Assembly: GCF_900119315.1 (NCBI RefSeq)
Contig: NZ_LT827010.1
Location: 8,488,001 to 8,552,000 of the forward strand
Length of the DNA stretch: 64,000 nt
Direction of reading: 5' to 3'
Origin: Actinoplanes sp. SE50/110
GTDB lineage: Bacteria; Actinomycetota; Actinomycetes; Mycobacteriales; Micromonosporaceae
The translations under genes were made by a program, and so were the position numbers. Shown here piece by piece: positions 52,245 to 64,000 of this stretch. Position 1 is the first letter of the stretch. Every line of letters begins with the position of its first letter. The notes beneath the pieces are model-generated. The model was not told the DNA's origin. It searched no databases and was given only the letters and a program-made list of their open reading frames with translations.

Positions 52245-52369
52245 ACCAGCGGCTCCTCGCACTTCAGCCGAACCCCTTCCGTACCGCCGATACCCACGGG
52301 CCGGCTCGCATTGTCGCCCCCTCCCGCGCGGCACCACCACGCGGACCAGCCGGCCGACCGGCGGGCGGG

Positions 52370-53005
52370 TCAGGTGAGCGTGGTACCCGGGGCGACGTGC
52401 TGGTAGCGGGTTTCGGAGAACCTCTCCAGGTGGCCGTCCGAGATCGCCGCGCCGCGGTCGTTGAGCAGGCCGTCGTGGATGGCGATGGCCCGGCCCGGCT
52501 TGACCGCGCGGGCGAACTCGATCGCCTCGGACACCTTCATCCACGGCGCGTTCAGCGGCACGCAGAGGGTGTCGACCGGCGCGCCGTCCGGCGCCACGAA
52601 CGAGTCACCCGGGTGGTAGAGGCTGCCGGCTCCGTCGTCGATCAGATAGCCGAGGTTGGCGATCCGCGGAATGTACGGGTGGATCACCGCGTGCTGCCCG
52701 CCGTACGCCCGGAGGGTGAATCCGGCGGCCCGGAACTCGTCGCCCGGCCGCACCTCGGTGGTCGCCTCGGCGATCTCGCCGAGCTGGGCGAGCACCGCGG
52801 CGTGCGAGAAGATCCGGAGCTCCGGCCGGCGCCGGACGGCTTCGGTGAGCGCGGCGACGTCCAGGTGGTCGAAGTGCTCGTGGGTGATGACCACGGCGTC
52901 GGCACCGTCCAATGCCGACTTCTCGGAGAATTCACCCGGATCGACGACCAGCACCCCCGCTCCCTCGATCCGCAGACAGGCGTGGGTGAGCTTCGTGACG
53001 CGCAC
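52370..53005 (-). CDS. MBL-fold metallo-hydrolase
   Basis: A 211-residue metallo-beta-lactamase-fold protein. ITHEHFDHLD holds the HxHxDH metal motif near residue 43; later ligands are in GQHAVIH, SLYHPGDSF and IAIHDGLL. It belongs to the UlaG-like/YtnP-like single-domain hydrolases; substrate unknown. GTG at 53005 is the start. It is followed after 125 bases by the coiled-coil gene on the same strand. Confidence 0.88.
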   Translation of the reverse strand: MRVTKLTHACLRIEGAGVLVVDPGEFSEKSALDGADAVVITHEHFDHLDVAALTEAVRRRPELRIFSHAAVLAQLGEIAEATTEVRPGDEFRAAGFTLRAYGGQHAVIHPYIPRIANLGYLIDDGAGSLYHPGDSFVAPDGAPVDTLCVPLNAPWMKVSEAIEFARAVKPGRAIAIHDGLLNDRGAAISDGHLERFSETRYQHVAPGTTLT

Positions 53006-53113
53006 GGGATTCCTCCGCTACTGAATCGTGACCGGTCATCTCGCAGTCTGCCGGAACCGGACGGGACCCGCCGTACGTCCCAGCGGTCAGTCGTAGCGAC
53101 GATCGGAGTGGTG

Positions 53114-54070
53114 ATGCGGAAACGGGGTTACACCTTGGCCGGCGCCGTGCTGCTGTGCGGCGCCCTGCTGGCCGGTTGCGGTTCGGGGGATTCCTCGGAC
53201 TCGTCGGCGAGCAGCGACAGAGCGGCCGCGCCGGCCGGGGGCAACGCGGCGCCCGCCGAGGCCGCCGCGGGCGGGAAGGCGGACAGCGGCACCGCGCAGG
53301 ACAGCGTCGGGGCCGGCCAGCGGAGCACGGCACAGGGTAAGGACACCCCGGCCGAGTCGCCGAACCTGAGCGTGGACCAGCGGTCGATCATCTACACCGG
53401 GTCGATCACCGTGCAGGTCAAGGACGTGAACGCGGCGGCCGCGCAGGCCACCGGCATCGCGGCCGGGACGGGCGGCTTCGTCGGTGGCGACGACCGGCAG
53501 AGCGGCAACAGCGGCGCCGCCACCGCCACCCTGACCCTGCGGATCCCGGCCGCCAAGTTCAGCGCGGCGCTGCAGCAGATCGCCGGGCTGGGGGTCGAGA
53601 AGAACCGGGCGATCAACACCCAGGACGTCACCGAGGAGGTCGTCGACCTGGACGCCCGACTCGCCGTCCAGCAGGCCCGGGTCGACTCCGGCCGCAAGCT
53701 GCTGGCCCAGGCCAAGTCGCTGAGCGACCTGGTCATGCTGGAGAAGGAGGTCGCCACCCGGGAGTCCGACCTGGCCTCGCTGCAGGCCAAGAAGCGCCGC
53801 CTCGCCGACCTGACCGCGCTGAGCACGGTCACCGTCGTCCTGCTCGGTCCGGACGCCGCGGTGGCCGCCCCGGCCGCCGCCTCCCCCGGTTTCCTCAGCG
53901 GCCTCAGGAACGGCTGGCACGCCCTGGTCGCCTCGCTGTCGGTCCTGCTGACCGTCCTGGGCGCCCTGCTCCCCTGGTTCCTGGTCCTCGGCGTGCCGGC
54001 CTGGGCCCTCTGGTACTTCACCCGCCGCTACCGCCGCGCCCGCTCCACCCCCCAGCTCCCCACCCCGTAG
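53114..54070 (+). CDS. DUF4349 lipoprotein
   Basis: A 318-residue lipoprotein. The lipobox is LLAGC (Cys22), after AGAVLLCGA. An Ala/Ser-rich linker leads to the DUF4349 domain (RSIIYTGSITVQVKDVNAAAAQATGIAAGTGGFVGGDDRQS and RIPAAKFSAALQQIAGLGVEKNRAINTQDVTEEVVDLDARLAVQQARVDSGRKLLAQA), with coiled coil, and a C-terminal membrane helix (LLTVLGALLPWFLVLGVPAWALWYF). The protein is thus anchored at both ends, bridging the outer face of the membrane. Function unknown. Confidence 0.88.
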   Translation: MRKRGYTLAGAVLLCGALLAGCGSGDSSDSSASSDRAAAPAGGNAAPAEAAAGGKADSGTAQDSVGAGQRSTAQGKDTPAESPNLSVDQRSIIYTGSITVQVKDVNAAAAQATGIAAGTGGFVGGDDRQSGNSGAATATLTLRIPAAKFSAALQQIAGLGVEKNRAINTQDVTEEVVDLDARLAVQQARVDSGRKLLAQAKSLSDLVMLEKEVATRESDLASLQAKKRRLADLTALSTVTVVLLGPDAAVAAPAAASPGFLSGLRNGWHALVASLSVLLTVLGALLPWFLVLGVPAWALWYFTRRYRRARSTPQLPTP

Positions 54071-54189
54071 CCGGCCCGCACCGTCGCCACGCAACCCGCG
54101 ACACGACGGGTGCGGGCACGCCGGAGCCGCGCGCCACACCGGCAACGACCGGCCCGGACCGGCCCGGACCCGCCCGGACCCGCCCGGAC

Positions 54190-54381
54190 CCGGGGCCCGG
54201 GGCGGTCCGGGGTGGCAGCGGTGCGGTGTCCGCGCCCACCCGCGGATGCCACCCAGCTCAGGGGTGGCAGCGGTGCGGTGTCCGTGCCCACCCGCGGTGC
54301 CACCCAGCTCAGAGGTGCCGGGCAACAACAAGGGTCCACCGATGAGCGGCGATCGGTCATCGGCCGCGGCGCATGACATCT
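54190..54381 (-). repeat. dispersed intergenic repeat, copy B
   Basis: Reverse orientation to copy A at 50878. On the minus strand it begins AGATGTCATGCGCCGCGGCC, and includes a GTGGGC..GGACACCGCACCGCTGCCACCCC block twice (a 51-base internal tandem duplication). It fills the gap between convergent DUF4349 and M20 genes; nothing else is recognised in 54071-54407. Confidence 0.75.
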
Positions 54382-54407
54382 AGATCTTGCGGTAAGCGGA
54401 CGAACCG

Positions 54408-55664
54408 TCAGAAGGCGCCGGTCGAGAGGGCGGCGAGCGCGGTGTGCGCCATCACCCGGATGCCGTGCCCGATGCACGCCTCGTCCACGTCGAAATCCCC
54501 CTGGTGCAGGTCGTGCCGCACGTCCGACCCCGGCACCCCGGTCCCGAGCCGGATCATCGCGCCCGGGACGTGCTCCAGGTAGAACGAGAAGTCCTCGCCG
54601 CCCATGCTGATCTCGGCCTCGACGACCCGGTCGGCGCCGAGTGCGGCCCCGGCGGCGCCCGCGATGACCGCGGTCGCCATCCGGTCGTTGATCACCGGCG
54701 GGACGCCGCGCCGGTATTCGACCTCGACGCCGGCGCCGGTCGCGGCGACCACGTCGTGGATCAGTTTGGTGATCATCTCGGGGGCTTCGCGCCAGGCGTC
54801 CCGGTTGAGGATGCGGACCGTGCCGCTGGCCTCGCCGGTGCCGGGGATGGCGTTGAACGCCTGGCCGGCGTGGACCGACCCCCAGACCAGGGAGACGCCG
54901 GCGCGCGGGTCGACCCGGCGGTCGAGCAGCGCCGGCACGTCGACGATGACCCGCCCGAGCGCGTGCACCAGGTCGGCGGTCAGGTGCGGCCGAGCGGTGT
55001 GCCCGCCGGGGCCGGACAGTTTCACCCTGATCGTGTCGGCGGCCGCGGTGAACGGGCCGGAGCGGACCCCGACCAGGCCGGCCGGCAGCTGCGGGTAGCA
55101 GTGCAGGGCGTAGATCGCGGCGACGTCCTTGAGGCCGCCGGCGGCGATCACCTCGGGGGCGCCGGACGGGATGTGCTCCTCGGCCGGCTGGAACAGCAGC
55201 CGCACCCGGCCCGGAAGCTCGCCCTGCTCGTGCAGCTGGGCCAGGGCCAGCCCGAGGCCGAGCAGGATGGTGGTGTGCACGTCGTGGCCGCAGGCGTGGG
55301 CGACCTTCTCCACGGTGCTGCGGTACGGCACGTCCTTGAGGTCGTGCAGCGGCAGCGCGTCCAGGTCGGCGCGGAAGGCGACGACCCGGTCGCCCTCGCC
55401 GATGTCGCAGATGACGCCGTTGCCGCGGGGCATCAGCCGCGGACTGAGGCCGGCCAGGGTGAGTTCGCGGGCGATCAGGGCCGCGGTCTCGAACTCGGAG
55501 TGTGATCGTTCCGGGTGGGCGTGGATGTGCCGACGGATCGCTACCAGCTCGGCTCCCCGGGCGGCGAGCCAGCGGTCGAGCTGGCCGGGTAGGGGGTCGG
55601 CGCCGGGCAGAGGCTCGGGCCACGCCGTATCGGCGCCGTCGGGCGCCGTCAGAGCAGTAGTCAC
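54408..55664 (-). CDS. M20 family amidohydrolase
   Basis: A 418-residue metallo-amidohydrolase like IAA-amino-acid hydrolases and mycobacterial AmiA1/AmiB1. IRRHIHAHPERSHSEFETA is the N-terminal signature, AHACGHDVHTTILLG holds metal ligands, LLFQPAEEHIPSG the catalytic Glu, and YALHCYPQLPAG and SMGGEDFSFYLEHVPG further ligands. It cleaves an N-acyl amino acid or related amide. GTG at 55664 was chosen. Like Rv3305c/Rv3306c it stands between lpdA and the phosphohexomutase. Confidence 0.9.
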   Translation of the reverse strand: MTTALTAPDGADTAWPEPLPGADPLPGQLDRWLAARGAELVAIRRHIHAHPERSHSEFETAALIARELTLAGLSPRLMPRGNGVICDIGEGDRVVAFRADLDALPLHDLKDVPYRSTVEKVAHACGHDVHTTILLGLGLALAQLHEQGELPGRVRLLFQPAEEHIPSGAPEVIAAGGLKDVAAIYALHCYPQLPAGLVGVRSGPFTAAADTIRVKLSGPGGHTARPHLTADLVHALGRVIVDVPALLDRRVDPRAGVSLVWGSVHAGQAFNAIPGTGEASGTVRILNRDAWREAPEMITKLIHDVVAATGAGVEVEYRRGVPPVINDRMATAVIAGAAGAALGADRVVEAEISMGGEDFSFYLEHVPGAMIRLGTGVPGSDVRHDLHQGDFDVDEACIGHGIRVMAHTALAALSTGAF

Positions 55665-55839
55665 GTCGGGTTCCAGATCACTCTCTAAGTTCGTCGGGTT
55701 TTGCGACGCGCGACAGCTTAGTCCGTTTTTCGTCACACTATGTAACGGTCGCGTAAACGTGCCGGGCGGCGGGAGTAGGCCCGCCAGCCCACCAACGGGT
55801 AACGAATCACGAGGGTGACGTGACACACCATGAGTACGT

Positions 55840-57405
<1,566 letters not shown>

Positions 57406-57567
57406 GTGGTGATCCTAAGGCTCGTTCAGTGCCCGGTGGCGTCCACGTTCGGCCACCCGGCCGCTACCCAGGGTCGTTTCCTGGTGAACAGTCCGGGCGT
57501 GACTTTCGTTGCGGCTGGCGAGCGGGCAAGATAGCTGGGTCAGACCCCGGCCCCCTAGACCCCCTCG

Positions 57568-59454
<1,887 letters not shown>

Positions 59455-59477
59455 CCGGGTTGTGCTATCAATCCGTA

Positions 59478-61106
59478 ATGGCACCAGAAGTTGATATTGA
59501 GTTGAGGGCGGCCGCCGAGGCCTGGCTCGCGGACGATCCCGATCCGTCGAGCCGGGCTGAGTTGCGCGCGCTGATCGACGCGCTCCCGGCCACCGCCGGG
59601 GAGCTGCGCGACCGGTTCGCCGGACCGCTCACCTTCGGCACCGCCGGGCTGCGCGGCCGGTTGCGGGCCGGACCGAACGGGATGAACCTCGCGGTGGTCA
59701 CCCGGGCCGCGGCCGGCCTGGTGGCCTGGCTGGCCCAGCAGGGCGGCGAGGGGCCGCTGGTGATCGGCTTCGACGCCCGGCACGGCTCTCGCGCGTTCGC
59801 CGAGCAGACCGCCCGGGTGGCGACCGCCGCCGGGCGCGCCGCGTTCCTGATGCCCCGGGTGCTGCCGACGCCGGTGCTGGCCTACGCGGTGCGGGCGCTG
59901 GGCGCGGTGGCCGGGGTGATGGTCACCGCCAGCCACAACCCGCCGCAGGACAACGGCTACAAGGTCTACCTCGGGGACGGTGCGCAGATCGTGCCGCCCG
60001 CCGACGCCGGCATCGAGGCGGCCATCCGGGCGGTCCCGAGCGCCGCCGCGGTCCCGCTGGGCGACGCGGGCACGGTCCTGGGCGAGGACATCATCGCGGC
60101 GTACGTCGCGAACGCCGCCGCCGTGCTCACCTCGGGCGGGCCGCGGGATCTGGCGATCGCCTACACCCCGCTGCACGGCGTCGGTGGCACCACGCTGGCC
60201 GCCGCATTCGACGCCGCCGGGTTCGCCGCCCCGGCCGTGGTCGCCGACCAGGCCGAGCCGGACCCGGAGTTCCCGACCGTGGCGTTCCCCAACCCGGAGG
60301 AGCCGGGCGCGATGGACCACCTGGTCGCGCTGGCCGGGGCGACCGGGGCCGACCTGGCGATCGCCAACGACCCGGACGCGGACCGCTGCGCGGTGGCGAT
60401 CCCCGGCCCGGACGGCGCGTGGCGGCCGCTGCGCGGCGACGAGCTCGGGGTGCTGCTCGCCGACCATCTGATCCGGCGCGGCACGCCCGGCGTGTACGCC
60501 ACCACGATCGTCTCGTCGACGCTGCTGGGCCGGTTGTGTGCGGCCCGGGGGGTGCCGTACGCGGAGACGCTGACCGGCTTCAAGTGGATCGTCCGGGCGG
60601 CCGACGACCTGGCCTTCGGCTACGAGGAGGCGCTCGGCTACTGCGTCGCCCCGGCCATGGTGCGGGACAAGGACGGGATCACCGCGGCGCTGACCGCGGC
60701 CGAGCTGGCCGCCGGGCTCAAGGCGCGGGGCCGGACGCTGGCCGACCGGCTGGACGAGTTGGCCGTCGAGTTCGGCGTGCACGCCACCGATCAGCTCTCG
60801 ATGCGGGTCGACGACCTGGCCGAGATCGGCGCGGCGATGACCCGGGCCCGCCGGCGGCCGCCGGCCACCCTGCTCGGCGAGCCGATCGGCTCGGTCACCG
60901 ACCTGCTGCCGGAGAACGACGTGCTGACCTTCCGCACCGACGCCGTCCGGGTGGTGATCCGGCCGTCCGGCACCGAGCCGAAACTCAAGGCGTACCTGGA
61001 AGTGGTCGAGCCGGTCGGCGACGGTGACGTGGCCGCGGCCCGGGAACGTGCGGCCGGCGGCCTGCGCGCGCTGCGCGCCGAGATCGCCGCCGTCCTCGGC
61101 ATCTAG
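59478..61106 (+). CDS. phosphohexomutase (phosphomannomutase/phosphoglucomutase, PmmB type)
   Basis: A 542-residue alpha-D-phosphohexomutase. The phosphoserine loop is VTASHNPPQDNGYKV, the metal loop IANDPDADRCAV, sugar-binding loop GYEEALGYC and phosphate-binding RPSGTEPKLKAYLE. It interconverts hexose 1- and 6-phosphates, feeding nucleotide-sugar synthesis. The GFGTAGLRG N-terminus (FGTAGLRGRL) is typical of the PmmB/PGM group, and Rv3308 has the same place after the M20 gene. TATCAA lies six bases before the ATG. Confidence 0.92.
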   Translation: MAPEVDIELRAAAEAWLADDPDPSSRAELRALIDALPATAGELRDRFAGPLTFGTAGLRGRLRAGPNGMNLAVVTRAAAGLVAWLAQQGGEGPLVIGFDARHGSRAFAEQTARVATAAGRAAFLMPRVLPTPVLAYAVRALGAVAGVMVTASHNPPQDNGYKVYLGDGAQIVPPADAGIEAAIRAVPSAAAVPLGDAGTVLGEDIIAAYVANAAAVLTSGGPRDLAIAYTPLHGVGGTTLAAAFDAAGFAAPAVVADQAEPDPEFPTVAFPNPEEPGAMDHLVALAGATGADLAIANDPDADRCAVAIPGPDGAWRPLRGDELGVLLADHLIRRGTPGVYATTIVSSTLLGRLCAARGVPYAETLTGFKWIVRAADDLAFGYEEALGYCVAPAMVRDKDGITAALTAAELAAGLKARGRTLADRLDELAVEFGVHATDQLSMRVDDLAEIGAAMTRARRRPPATLLGEPIGSVTDLLPENDVLTFRTDAVRVVIRPSGTEPKLKAYLEVVEPVGDGDVAAARERAAGGLRALRAEIAAVLGI

Positions 61107-61115
61107 GTCGTTGCC

Positions 61116-61143
61116 TCCCGGGTGTCCGACCGGACACCCGGGA
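61116..61143. terminator. bidirectional hairpin between phosphohexomutase and GPP34 genes
   Basis: TCCCGGGTGTCCG (61116-61128) and CGGACACCCGGGA (61131-61143) form 13 perfect base pairs with a two-base gap, between convergent genes. Confidence 0.85.
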
Positions 61144-61149
61144 ACGCCG

Positions 61150-61833
61150 TCAGACCGCCTTGGGAGCGCCGAGGGCGGCTGAGATCGCCTTGCCCAGGGT
61201 GGCGACCACCAGCGCGACGCTGGGGCGCACGATGGAGTCCTCCAGGTTGGCGCCGGCCGCGAAGCCGGCGCCCGCGGAGATCTCCTCAAGCCGGCGGTGG
61301 GCCTGCTCGGCCTGGTCGGCGGGGAGTTTCAGGGCCGGCTCCATGCGGGCGGCACAGAGCAGCGTGCACAGCGCCGCGGTGCGCTCGGACGGCGTCTTGT
61401 CCGAGGTGAGCGCCTCGGCCAGACGGCCGCGGATCTCCGCCTCGAAGGCCGGGTCGGTGGTCGGGTAGCGGTGCACGTGGATGTAGTCGAGCTGGGTCTC
61501 ATCCACGTCCTTGACCACACCGCGGGCGCACAGGTCCTCCAGGACCCGGGTGCGCAGCCGGTGGCGCAGGCGCTGCAGCCACTGGGCCGGGGTGTGCGGC
61601 GGGTCGCCGGCCACCTTGGTCAGCACCGCGTCGGCGATCGTGTCGCCGGTCGGCGTCTCGTCCTTGACCTGCAGGTAGCCGTCGACGTAGGCGACCCGGC
61701 CCGCCAGCGCGAGATCGATCAGCACGGCGGCGGCCATGCCGAGATCGAGCCCGATCCGGGAGCCGGTCGCTTTACCCGTCTGATCGTCGTACGCGAGAAG
61801 TAGGAGTTCCTCGGCGAGCGGAATGGAGGTCAT
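61150..61833 (-). CDS. GPP34 (GOLPH3-like) family protein
   Basis: A 227-residue protein of the GOLPH3/VPS74 family: PLAEELLLLAYDDQTGKATGSRIGLDLGMAAAVLIDLALAGRV is the conserved start, LRTRVLEDLCARGVVKDV the middle, and VALVVATLGKAISAALG the end. In eukaryotes the family binds phosphatidylinositol 4-phosphate and Golgi glycosyltransferases; the bacterial members, common in actinomycetes, are uncharacterised. ATG at 61833. Divergent from the acyltransferase gene with 95 bases between. Confidence 0.88.
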   Translation of the reverse strand: MTSIPLAEELLLLAYDDQTGKATGSRIGLDLGMAAAVLIDLALAGRVAYVDGYLQVKDETPTGDTIADAVLTKVAGDPPHTPAQWLQRLRHRLRTRVLEDLCARGVVKDVDETQLDYIHVHRYPTTDPAFEAEIRGRLAEALTSDKTPSERTAALCTLLCAARMEPALKLPADQAEQAHRRLEEISAGAGFAAGANLEDSIVRPSVALVVATLGKAISAALGAPKAV

Positions 61834-61839
61834 GGAGAA

Positions 61840-61845
61840 AACATA
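61840..61845 (-). promoter_or_regulatory. -10 hexamer of leaderless GPP34 promoter
   Basis: TATGTT on the minus strand, six bases before the ATG. Confidence 0.55.
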
Positions 61846-61928
61846 ACGGCTGTGCGCTCGACCGCCAGTAGCCCGTTGGTCGCCATCCGGTTCACCAGCC
61901 GGAATTCGGGGAGGCGACACTGGTTCGC

Positions 61929-62453
61929 ATGAACACCAACACCAACGAGCCGTTCATCCACCCCTCGGCGGACGTGGAGGACGGCGCCCGGATCGGGGCC
62001 GGCACCAAGGTCTGGCACATCGCCCACATCCGCTCCAGCGCGACGGTCGGTGACGACACGGTGATCGGCCGCAACGTCTACCTGGACGCGAACGCGGTGG
62101 TCGGCAGCCGGGTCAAGATCCAGAACAATGTCTCGGTCTACCAGGGCGTCACCATCGAGGACGAGGTCTTCGTCGGCCCCTGCGTCGTCTTCACCAACGA
62201 CCTGCGGCCGCGCGCGCAGAACCCGGACTGGACGATCACCCCGACCCTGATCCGCCGCGGCGCGTCGATCGGCGCCAACGCGACGCTGGTCTGCGGCATC
62301 GAGGTGGGCGAGTTCGCGATGATCGCGGCCGGGTCGGTCGTCACCAAGGACGTCGCGCCGTACCAGTTGGTGCGCGGCAACCCGGCACGGCCCGCCGGCT
62401 GGGTCGACGAGAAGGGCGAGATCGTCAGCCGGGATCCGGAGCGACGCCCGTAA
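61929..62453 (+). CDS. left-handed beta-helix acyltransferase (WbpD/WlbB-like)
   Basis: A 174-residue protein with hexapeptide repeats throughout: IGAGTKVWHIAHIRSSATVGDDTVIGRNVYLDANAVVGSRVKIQNNVSVYQGVTIEDEVFVGPCVVFTND. VWHIAHI and FVGPCVVFTNDLRPR match N-acetyltransferases that act on UDP-linked amino sugars (PDB-known PglD/WlbB relatives by family). It lies next to a nucleotide-sugar dehydrogenase, as wbpD does to wbpA in Pseudomonas, suggesting a UDP-sugar 3-amino acetylation step. The dehydratase and transaminase of such a route are not in the window. Confidence 0.82.
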   Translation: MNTNTNEPFIHPSADVEDGARIGAGTKVWHIAHIRSSATVGDDTVIGRNVYLDANAVVGSRVKIQNNVSVYQGVTIEDEVFVGPCVVFTNDLRPRAQNPDWTITPTLIRRGASIGANATLVCGIEVGEFAMIAAGSVVTKDVAPYQLVRGNPARPAGWVDEKGEIVSRDPERRP

Positions 62454-62463
62454 GGCGGGACCG

Positions 62464-62489
62464 GGAGGCTCCCGTCGCCGGGAGCCTCC
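62464..62489. terminator. bidirectional hairpin between acyltransferase and dehydrogenase genes
   Basis: GGAGGCTCCCG (62464-62474) pairs perfectly with CGGGAGCCTCC (62479-62489) around a four-base loop, between convergent genes. Confidence 0.8.
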
Positions 62490-62497
62490 GCGCCGCG

Positions 62498-63781
62498 TCA
62501 GCCGCCGATGACCACGCGGCGGATCGAGCCGAGCCGCTCCGGGTCGGTGACCCGCCGGCCGTCCACGACCACCTCGACGCCGGGCAGCTCGGCCGGGCCG
62601 AGGGTCCGGTACTCGGCGTGGTCGGCCTGCACGATCGCCGAGTCCACCGCCTCGCCGCCCCACGCCGGCAGCCCGTGCGCCTCGAGTTCCTCCGCGGTGT
62701 ACATCGGGTCGGACACGTACGCCGTGGCGCCGCGCCGCTTCAGCTCCTCGACGGTCGGGAAGACGCCGGAGAACGCGGTCTCCTTGACGCCACCCCGGTA
62801 CGCCGCGCCGAGCACCAGCACGCTGCGCCCGGCCAGGTCGCCGACGGCCGCGGCGAGCAGGTCCACCGCGTACGACGGCATCGCGGCGTTGGCCTCACGG
62901 GCCGCCCGGACCACCGTGGCGGTCGGGTCGTTCCACAGGTAGAGCCGCGGGTAGACCGGGATGCAGTGCCCGCCGACCGCGATGCCCGGCCGGTGGATGT
63001 GGCTGTACGGCTGCGTGTTGCAGGCGTCGATCACCAGGTTCACGTCGATGCCCAGGGTGTCGGCGTACCGCGCGAACTGGTTGGCCAGCCCGATGTTGAC
63101 GTCCCGGTAGGTGGTCTCGGCCAGCTTCGCGAGCTCCGCCGCCTCGGCGTTGCCCAGGTCCCAGACGCCGTTGCCCCGCGGCAGGTCGGCGCGCTCGTCG
63201 AAGTCCAGCACCGCCTCGTAGAAGGTGACGCCGTGCGCGGCGGACGCCTCGTTCACGCCACCCACCAGCTTCGGGTATTTGCGCAGGTCGGCGAAGACCC
63301 GACCGGTGAGTACCCGCTCCGGGCTGAAGACCAGGTGGAAGTCCTCGCCGGCGACCAGGCCGGAGCCCTCCTGCAGCAGCGGCGCCCAGCGGTTGCGGGT
63401 GGTGCCGACCGGCAGCGTGGTCTCGTAGCTGACCAGGGTGCCGGGGCGCAGGCCGCGGGCGATGTCCCTGGTGGCCGACTCCATCCAGCCGAAGTCCGGC
63501 TTGCCGTCGGCGTCCACGAACAGCGGGACGACGACCACGACGGCCTCGGACTCGGCGACCGCGGCCGCGGTGTCGGTGGTGGCGGTGAGCAGGCCGGCGC
63601 TGACCGCCTCCTTCAGCTTCACGTCCAGGTCGGCCTCGCCCGGGAACGGGACCTCGCCCGCGTTCACCTTGCGCACGGTCGGCTCGGAGACGTCGGCGCC
63701 GATCACCGTGTGCCCCTTGGAGGCGAACTGAACGGCGAGCGGCAGCCCGATCTTGCCCAGGGCGACGACACAGATCTTCAT
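62498..63781 (-). CDS. nucleotide-sugar dehydrogenase (UDP-sugar 6-dehydrogenase family)
   Basis: A 427-residue enzyme. ICVVALGKIGLPLAVQFASKGHTVIGADV is the N-terminal Rossmann motif with an unusual ALGKIG for GxGxxG-like; SYETTLPVGTTR and FHLVFSPERVLTGRVFADL are the substrate blocks; the catalytic Cys is in GIAVGGHCIPVYPRLY; the C-terminal Rossmann half holds SVLVLGAAYRGGVKETAFS. It oxidises the C6 alcohol of a UDP- or GDP-sugar to a uronate in two NAD-dependent steps; WecC/WbpA-type sugars are likely. The GGAGG 12 bases before the ATG is a distant ribosome site. Confidence 0.9.
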   Translation of the reverse strand: MKICVVALGKIGLPLAVQFASKGHTVIGADVSEPTVRKVNAGEVPFPGEADLDVKLKEAVSAGLLTATTDTAAAVAESEAVVVVVPLFVDADGKPDFGWMESATRDIARGLRPGTLVSYETTLPVGTTRNRWAPLLQEGSGLVAGEDFHLVFSPERVLTGRVFADLRKYPKLVGGVNEASAAHGVTFYEAVLDFDERADLPRGNGVWDLGNAEAAELAKLAETTYRDVNIGLANQFARYADTLGIDVNLVIDACNTQPYSHIHRPGIAVGGHCIPVYPRLYLWNDPTATVVRAAREANAAMPSYAVDLLAAAVGDLAGRSVLVLGAAYRGGVKETAFSGVFPTVEELKRRGATAYVSDPMYTAEELEAHGLPAWGGEAVDSAIVQADHAEYRTLGPAELPGVEVVVDGRRVTDPERLGSIRRVVIGG

Positions 63782-63842
63782 ACGGAAAGCTTTCCTCCTT
63801 GGCGGGGCTAGCGCCGGTACAGCTTCGTCTCGCCCCGAACTT

Positions 63843-63897
63843 GTTGACCGTCACCGTGAGCAGCGAGCGGTCGTCCAGTTGACGGTGACCGTAGTGA
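63843..63897. promoter_or_regulatory. direct repeats upstream of the dehydrogenase gene
   Basis: GTTGACCGTCACCGTGAG (63843-63860) and GTTGACGGTGACCGTAGT (63878-63895) repeat GTTGAC(C/G)GT(C/G)ACCGT 35 bases apart, about 60-115 bases before the minus-strand ATG. Possible activator or repressor sites. No gene is seen from 63898 to the window end. Confidence 0.5.
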
Positions 63898-64000
63898 AGC
63901 GTAGGCCACGCCGGTAGCGCATCGAACCCGCGTCCGGCCATCACGCGGACTCACCGCCGCCTCACCCACGGTGACCAAGGCTGCCGGAGTGACGGCTGAG

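Overview
The window is a stretch of chromosome from a high-GC actinomycete. Third codon positions are mostly G or C, GTG starts are common, and the gene order fits the family Micromonosporaceae, most likely Actinoplanes or a close relative (inference). Two blocks follow, from memory, the order of the Mycobacterium tuberculosis chromosome: phoH2, glpX, DUF4245, xseB/xseA, ispH, ychF (around Rv1095-Rv1112), and GtrA, PH-domain, birA, accD5, accE5, maf, accA3, later lpdA, M20 amidohydrolase and pmmB (around Rv3277-Rv3308). No rRNA, tRNA, CRISPR array, prophage or complete insertion sequence is visible.

Layout. 1-6.4 kb: a truncated Uma2 nuclease gene, DUF1905, ychF, an alpha/beta hydrolase behind a twin palindromic operator, a DNA alkylation repair pair (Ada-AlkA fusion and ogt), a DA1-like metallopeptidase and a wreck of VWA/kinase gene pieces. 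6.4-14.9 kb: valS, an oxidoreductase, small membrane proteins, rmuC and ispH. 14.9-26.7 kb: xseA/xseB, DUF4245, glpX, rhomboid, trypsin-like protease, lytic transglycosylase with a Crp-type site, PIN-PhoH, otsB, uppS and pckG. 26.7-45.5 kb: an ECF sigma factor with its own zinc finger, two GtrA proteins, PH protein, birA, a repeat-rich membrane protein, accD, M50 peptidase, a giant Ser/Thr kinase, accE, a type VII secretion-like substrate/mycosin module, maf and accA. 45.5-64 kb: TetR, DedA, lpdA, gamma-glutamylcyclotransferase, acetyltransferase, SCO6745-like protein, coiled-coil protein, metallo-hydrolase, DUF4349 lipoprotein, M20 amidohydrolase, methylmalonyl-CoA mutase large subunit, a second kinase, phosphohexomutase, GPP34 protein, a hexapeptide acyltransferase and a nucleotide-sugar dehydrogenase.

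How the parts work together. birA, accD, accE, accA and the mutase subunit describe acyl-CoA carboxylation and propionate/methylmalonyl metabolism. glpX and pckG are gluconeogenic. uppS, phosphohexomutase, nucleotide-sugar dehydrogenase and acyltransferase feed cell envelope glycans. The two kinases carry extracellular C-terminal domains and are probably envelope sensors.

The least ordinary part is 38.9-42.1 kb: two helical, Pro/Ala-rich secreted-type proteins and a mycosin-like subtilase, with a sharp fall in GC, lodged between accE and maf. Other unexplained structure includes a dispersed intergenic repeat present in two inverted copies (50.9 and 54.3 kb), tandem duplications that copy the 3' ends of genes including their stop codons, and a very regular leaderless promoter signature (TANNNT, six bases, start codon) in front of at least ten genes.
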